Assembly (NCBI GenBank): GCA_023700845.1
Contig: JAMPYD010000067.1
Span: 1-8,104, forward strand
From: Elusimicrobiota bacterium
Lineage (GTDB): Bacteria > Elusimicrobiota > Elusimicrobia > UBA1565 > UBA9628
Direction: 5' to 3'
Length of the DNA stretch: 8,104 bases
Shown here: positions 4,703 through 8,104 of the stretch, piece after piece
Layout of the letters: every line of letters starts with the position of its first letter
How positions within the stretch are numbered: position 1 is the first letter of the stretch
The notes under the pieces: model-generated
What the model was told of the DNA's origin: nothing
What the model saw: only the letters and a program-made list of their open reading frames with translations
Databases searched by the model: none
Translations under genes and position numbers: made by a program

Positions 4703-6046
4703 ATGAAGCGATTCGCGGCGTGGATCGTTGCGGCGGCCCTGCTCCCGGCTTCGTCCTGGGCGCAGGTTCGCGGCGGCGTCTCGGCCCCGACCGGCCTCGG
4801 GACCGTCGCGGCGCCGACGCCGGTGATCTCCGCTCCCGCGCTCCAGCTCTCGCCCTCGGCGCTGACCGCCGCGTCCCTGTCCCCGGCGCTCGCCGCGCCC
4901 GCCCCTCTCGCCGCGCCTGCCCTGGCCGTCGTCGTCCGGCCCGCCGCCGCCAAGCCGGAGACGCCCGGCTCCGATCAGGCCCGCGCCGCCGGCAACGCCT
5001 TGTTCGACGGGACCGTCCCGTCGGCCCCCGCCATCGGCGACGGGCCGATGGTGCCCGCGTCCGCGCCCGAGGAAAGGCGTTCGAGCGGCCTCAGCCCGCC
5101 CAGCGAGGGCGAGCTGGTCGCCGCGTACCGCGCGGCGAGCCCCAGATCCAACGCCGTGGAGACCTTCGGACGCGACTTCGTCGCCGTGGCCGCCGGCGCG
5201 ATTCAAAAGTACACCTTCATGGGGAATTACTTCCTGGAAGGCCTGAAATCCCAGCCGCTGGCGATCTACCGCGCCGCCGCCGACTTCATCTCGACCCACG
5301 ACAAGCGCCAGGACGCGCCCTCCCGCCGGTTCATGGAGCTCCTCGGGCGCTGGAACGCCTTCCAGGACCACGGCAAGGAGCGGATGATCGCGATGAAGAT
5401 CGCGATGATGGAGAGACTCGGCCAGACCGTGCCCCGCAACCTGCCGCCGAGCCCGATCCCGGGCGGGGAGTACTGGGACATGGCCGCGGGCATGAACGCG
5501 CAGGGCTTCATCCACCGTGAGCTCGAGCCCGGCACCCGCTACTCGTTCTTCGACTACTCGCCCTTCGTCGTGTCTTATCTCAACACCGCGGCCGAGCTGG
5601 CCGGCGCCAAGAACGCGTCCGCCGTCGAGGCCGACCTTTTGCAGCTGAAGCGCCCCGCCAAGCCGCTCGCGGTCCTGCGCACGAAGAACGCGGTGCACTA
5701 CGTCCCCGGCTTCGACAAGAAGCTCGAGACGATGACGGACTGGATCGCGCCCGGGGGACAGCTGATCATCCAGAACGACCCGAACCCCGCCCAGCGCTCG
5801 ATGATCATCGAGAAGCACGGCCCGCTCGCGCGCCGCCTGATCGCCGAGGGCTGGGCGTTCGAGTACGGCTTCTCCGGAAGCCCGGGGAACTGGGGCGGCT
5901 ACGCGCTGGACACCATCACTTTGACGAGGCCCGCGCTCGCCTTCGAGAAAACCGCCGCGGAAGCCCAGCGCGAATGGTCCTCGTACGAGCGGGCGGTGCA
6001 GTACCTCGAGAGGCGCTTCGACCCCTTCGCCGGCCTTTTTCGCTAG
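4703..6046 (+). CDS. Exported protein with methyltransferase-like C-terminal domain
   Basis: A 447-residue protein. Residues 1-20 (MKRFAAWIVAAALLPASSWA) are a signal peptide, with cleavage expected before QVRGG. Residues 21 to about 110 are an Ala/Pro/Val-rich, low-complexity linker. The region 130-250 is helical. From about 250 the pattern is that of a class I SAM-dependent methyltransferase: EYWDMAAGMN (about 256) in the place of motif I, YSFFDYSPF (about 281) like the acidic motif II strand, VEADLLQL, then LRTKNAVHYV (about 326) and WIAPGGQLIIQND (about 350). The canonical DxGxGxG glycines of motif I are poorly kept. SAM is a cytoplasmic metabolite, so an exported member is odd and may be non-catalytic. 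The fold assignment is from pattern only. Confidence 0.8.
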   Translation: MKRFAAWIVAAALLPASSWAQVRGGVSAPTGLGTVAAPTPVISAPALQLSPSALTAASLSPALAAPAPLAAPALAVVVRPAAAKPETPGSDQARAAGNALFDGTVPSAPAIGDGPMVPASAPEERRSSGLSPPSEGELVAAYRAASPRSNAVETFGRDFVAVAAGAIQKYTFMGNYFLEGLKSQPLAIYRAAADFISTHDKRQDAPSRRFMELLGRWNAFQDHGKERMIAMKIAMMERLGQTVPRNLPPSPIPGGEYWDMAAGMNAQGFIHRELEPGTRYSFFDYSPFVVSYLNTAAELAGAKNASAVEADLLQLKRPAKPLAVLRTKNAVHYVPGFDKKLETMTDWIAPGGQLIIQNDPNPAQRSMIIEKHGPLARRLIAEGWAFEYGFSGSPGNWGGYALDTITLTRPALAFEKTAAEAQREWSSYERAVQYLERRFDPFAGLFR

Positions 6047-6058
6047 ACCGGCGATTTT
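6028..6058 (+). terminator. Weak possible terminator of the 4703 gene
   Basis: CGCCGG (6028-6033) and CCGGCG (6048-6053) can pair across the stop codon with a 14-base loop, followed by ATTTT. The short stem makes this a weak candidate. Confidence 0.3.
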
Positions 6059-6093
6059 CATAAATCTCTAATCTCGCGGCCGCCATGGCCTGC

Positions 6094-6099
6094 TACGCT
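6094..6099 (+). promoter_or_regulatory. -10 box of the gene at 6106, leaderless type
   Basis: TACGCT lies exactly 6 bases before the ATG at 6106, in the same GCTACGCTT context as the box at 4691. No ribosome-binding sequence lies between it and the start codon. Confidence 0.55.
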
Positions 6100-6105
6100 T
6101 AAGTC

Positions 6106-6384
6106 ATGAGCGACAACACGCCCGCGCCCGTCAAGACCTCCATCTCCTCCCTCTGGCTTCCCTTGGCGAGCCTGGCGCTGACGGTCGCCGCGTTCGGCTT
6201 GAACGCGCCGGCCAGGATCGCCCGCCTCGACATCGGCCGGGCGGCGCAGGCCGCCGTCCTCGAGTTCGACGCGAGCATCCGCTACGAGCCCGTCGTTTTC
6301 GCGACTCCCGCCGGCGACAGGCTCGTCGCCGCGCACCGCGTCCTGGACGACGTCCTGAGCCGTCACCTCGTCGCCCTCCGATAG
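6106..6384 (+). CDS. Small single-pass membrane protein
   Basis: A 92-residue protein with one hydrophobic segment at about 15-33 (SLWLPLASLALTVAAFGLN), preceded by a short Pro/Lys-containing N-terminus (MSDNTPAPVK) that probably stays in the cytoplasm. The remaining 58 residues (RLDIGRAAQAAVLEFDASIR and onward) look like an amphipathic helix. No family recognised. Support comes from the promoter box at fixed distance before the ATG, G/C-ending codons, and a good terminator just after the stop. These suggest a monocistronic transcript. Confidence 0.72.
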   Translation: MSDNTPAPVKTSISSLWLPLASLALTVAAFGLNAPARIARLDIGRAAQAAVLEFDASIRYEPVVFATPAGDRLVAAHRVLDDVLSRHLVALR

Positions 6385-6398
6385 AAGGCGGTCTCCCG

Positions 6399-6427
6399 GC
6401 GGCTGTCCTTGAGGATAGCCGCGTTTT
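6399..6427 (+). terminator. Intrinsic terminator after the small membrane protein
   Basis: Bases 6399-6409 pair with 6412-6422 in 11 pairs (one G-T), followed by GTTTT. It lies 14 bases after the stop at 6384 and just before the next gene's promoter box. Confidence 0.55.
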
Positions 6428-6429
6428 GG

Positions 6430-6435
6430 TAGACT
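6430..6435 (+). promoter_or_regulatory. Possible -10 box of the DUF808 gene
   Basis: TAGACT ends 11 bases before the ATG at 6447, which would give a leader of only about four or five bases. The spacing is longer than for the other three promoters, so the call is weaker. Confidence 0.35.
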
Positions 6436-6446
6436 GACCGCCGCTC

Positions 6447-7319
6447 ATGGCCACCAGCCTGCTCGCGCTGCTCGACGACATCACGACCGTCCTCGACGAC
6501 GTGTCCATCCTCGCGAAGGTCGCGGCGAAGAAGACCTCCGGCGTGCTGGGCGACGACCTGGCGCTCAACGCCCATCAGGTGGCGGGCGTGCGGGCGGAGC
6601 GCGAGCTGCCGGTGGTGTGGGCCGTGGCGAAGGGGTCGTTCAAGAACAAGGCGATCCTCGTGCCCGCCGCGCTCGCGCTCAGCGCGCTGACGCCCTGGGC
6701 CGTCACGCCGCTGCTGATGATCGGCGGCCTGTACCTGTGCTACGAGGGCTTCGAAAAGATCGCGCATCGATTTCTCCATACGCCCGAGGAGGATAAGAAG
6801 GAGCATGAGACGCTGGTGAAGGCCTTGGCCGATCCCGCGGTGGACCTCGTCGCCTTCGAGAGGGACAAGATCGCGGGCGCCGTCCGCACGGACTTCATCC
6901 TGTCGGGCGAGATCATCGTCATCACCTTGGGCGCGGCGTCCGCCGCGTCGTTCGTCGTGAAGGCGGGAGTGCTGACGGCCGTCGCGGTGCTGATGACCGT
7001 GTTCGTCTACGGCTTCGTCGCGGCCATCGTCAAGCTCGACGATGCCGGCCTCCACCTGAGCCGCCGCAAGGAGACCGCGGCCGCGGGGCGGCTGCTCCTG
7101 CTCGCGGCGCCGGTCCTGATGAAGACTTTGTCCGTGGTCGGCACGGCGGCCATGTTCCTGGTCGGCGGCGGCATACTGGCGCACGCCCTTCCCTTCCACG
7201 CGCCGCATCCCGTCCTGCAGGCCTTGCTCGAAGGCTTCGTCGGCGTGCTGGCCGGGGCGCTGGTCCTGGGCGGCGCGGCGCTCAGCGCGAGCGTCGCTCG
7301 GCGAGCAGGACGGCGTTAA
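6447..7319 (+). CDS. DUF808 (YedI-like) inner-membrane protein
   Basis: A 290-residue protein that matches the DUF808 family, to which E. coli YedI belongs. The family signature is nearly intact at the N-terminus: SLLALLDDITTVLDDVSILA, then KVAAKKTSGVLGDDLALNA, QVAGVRAERELPVVWAVAKG and SFKNKAILVPAAL. Several membrane segments follow, at about 72-98 (LVPAALALSALTPWAVTPLLMIGGLYL), 150-175, 178-200, 214-245 and 256-285. Length is normal for the family, whose function is unknown. The 3' end overlaps the convergent folD gene by 38 bases (7282-7319), with both stop codons inside the other gene. Confidence 0.92.
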   Translation: MATSLLALLDDITTVLDDVSILAKVAAKKTSGVLGDDLALNAHQVAGVRAERELPVVWAVAKGSFKNKAILVPAALALSALTPWAVTPLLMIGGLYLCYEGFEKIAHRFLHTPEEDKKEHETLVKALADPAVDLVAFERDKIAGAVRTDFILSGEIIVITLGAASAASFVVKAGVLTAVAVLMTVFVYGFVAAIVKLDDAGLHLSRRKETAAAGRLLLLAAPVLMKTLSVVGTAAMFLVGGGILAHALPFHAPHPVLQALLEGFVGVLAGALVLGGAALSASVARRAGRR

Positions 7320-8104
7320 GCACCGCGCAGGCGGTGGTCACGGGGCCGACGCCGCCGGGCACCGGCGTGATCGCCTTGGCGCGCGAAGCGGCGCCCGGGG
7401 AGGCGTCCCCCTTGAGCTTGCCGCGCACGACCGTGACGCCCGCGTCGAGGACCACGGACCCGCGCTTGACCCAGGAGGCCTTCACCAGGCCCGGCACGCC
7501 CGCGGCCAGCACGAGCAGATCGGCCTCGCGGCACAGCGCCGGGAGCCCCTTGGTGCGCGTGTGGGCGAGGGTCACGGTCATGTCGAGCGTCGCGAGCAGG
7601 TGCGCGGCGGGGCGGCCGACGGTGGCGGAGCGGCCGATCACCACGGCGCGGCGGCCGGCGAGGGGGACGCCCGCGGCGAGGGCCAGGCGGGCGAGGGCGA
7701 GCGCGGTGCACGGGACCACGAGCGCCGAGGCCTCCTTCCAGGACTTGGCCAGGAACAGGCGGCCGTAGGCGCCGGGCGTGATGCCCTCGGCGTCCTTGTC
7801 GGCGGGGACGGCGGCGGCCGCGTCGGCGGCGGAGATCCCGCGCGGGTACGGCGTCTCGATCAGGAGCGCGTCGGCCGAGGCGTCGCCGGCGAGGTCGGCC
7901 AGAAGGCCTAGGGTCTGCGCGCGGGGGCCGGGCGAAAGCCGGTGGACGACCGCGACGACGCCCGCGGCCTCGCAGGCCTTGAGCTTGGCCTTGAGGTAGC
8001 TGCCGGCGGCGCCGTCGGCGGCGGCGACGATCGCCAGGCGCGGGGCCCGGCCGCGCCGGCGGGCGACGGCGGCCGCGCGGCGGCGCGCCTCGGCCAGCAG
8101 GCGG
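7282..8104 (-). CDS. folD: Bifunctional methylenetetrahydrofolate dehydrogenase/cyclohydrolase, 5' end outside window
   Basis: About 273 residues are visible; roughly 15 N-terminal residues lie beyond 8104. FolD interconverts methylene-, methenyl- and formyl-tetrahydrofolate with NADP in the cytoplasm. Visible family blocks are SYLKAKLKACEAAGV (the catalytic Tyr and Lys spaced Y-x-x-x-K), DKDAEGITP (family KDVDG), VVPCTALAL (family PCTP), the Rossmann segment GRRAVVIGRSATVGRPAAHL, AHTRTKGL, ADLLVLAAGVPG and the ending ITPVPGGVGPVTTACAVLNA. The usual Q in the VQLPLP segment reads E here (LIETPYP), and KDVDG has become KDAEG, so the active site is divergent. A GTG at 7719 is an internal codon, not the start, because homology continues upstream of it. 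Confidence 0.9.
   Translation of the reverse strand, partial: RLLAEARRRAAAVARRRGRAPRLAIVAAADGAAGSYLKAKLKACEAAGVVAVVHRLSPGPRAQTLGLLADLAGDASADALLIETPYPRGISAADAAAAVPADKDAEGITPGAYGRLFLAKSWKEASALVVPCTALALARLALAAGVPLAGRRAVVIGRSATVGRPAAHLLATLDMTVTLAHTRTKGLPALCREADLLVLAAGVPGLVKASWVKRGSVVLDAGVTVVRGKLKGDASPGAASRAKAITPVPGGVGPVTTACAVLNAVLLAERRSR

Noticed and set aside
4277..6061. Long minus-strand open frame of 594 codons
   Set aside because: It lies opposite the ORF6N and exported-protein genes, has low-complexity Arg/Gly/Ala composition typical of antisense frames in high-GC DNA, and has no recognisable domain.
6363..7208. Minus-strand open frame of 281 codons
   Set aside because: It is opposite the well-supported DUF808 gene and has His/Arg/Gln-rich shadow composition.
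7334..7999. Plus-strand open frames opposite folD
   Set aside because: The minus-strand FolD motifs are unambiguous through this stretch, and the plus-strand frames are Arg/Ala/Gly-rich shadows.
1..8104. CRISPR array, tRNA or rRNA genes, IS elements
   Set aside because: No regularly spaced identical repeats, no tRNA-like cloverleaf, no rRNA sequence and no transposase motif were seen by reading both strands.

Overview
This window joins two kinds of DNA. The left quarter (about 1-2190) is the cassette array of an integron. The rest (about 2200-8104) is high-GC chromosomal DNA of a Gram-negative-type bacterium, interrupted by one lower-GC, probably acquired ORF6N gene. The host cannot be named from sequence alone. 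An Elusimicrobiota-like lineage is my best guess, from the high GC, the Ala/Pro-rich exported proteins, the TANNNT boxes placed just before ATGs, and the ORF6N gene with palindromic sites. This is inference and not certain.

Region 1 (1-2190). Three gene cassettes lie head to tail, each a single plus-strand ORF followed closely by an attC site. The attC sites are at 1005-1086, 1559-1637 and 2107-2187. The first two are bounded by perfect GCCTAAC / GTTAGGC boxes around imperfect inverted repeats. The first cassette begins at a GTTAGGC box (82-88) preceded by ATCACAA, which resembles the end of an attI site, so the integrase gene may lie just left of the window. The cassette products are a secreted protein, a single-pass membrane protein and a polytopic membrane protein, none of known function.

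Region 2 (2190-3180). A small lipoprotein gene starts 24 bases after the last attC, as a cassette gene would, but no attC follows it. After it comes a free-standing protein made only of an EF-Tu domain III-like barrel.

Region 3 (3180-4700). A secreted protein of unknown function is followed by an ORF6N-domain gene. Two abutting 27-bp palindromes precede the ORF6N gene, and a diverged third copy lies inside it, in the same reading frame. The two upstream copies differ by paired, compensatory changes. A separate 24-bp perfect palindrome follows the gene.

Region 4 (4700-8104). An exported protein has a C-terminal methyltransferase-like fold. It is followed by a small membrane protein, a DUF808/YedI membrane protein and, convergent with the last, the 3' part of folD. 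Three genes (3216, 4703, 6106) have a TANNNT box exactly 6 bases before the ATG and no Shine-Dalgarno sequence, which suggests leaderless mRNAs. A fourth (6447) has the box 11 bases away.
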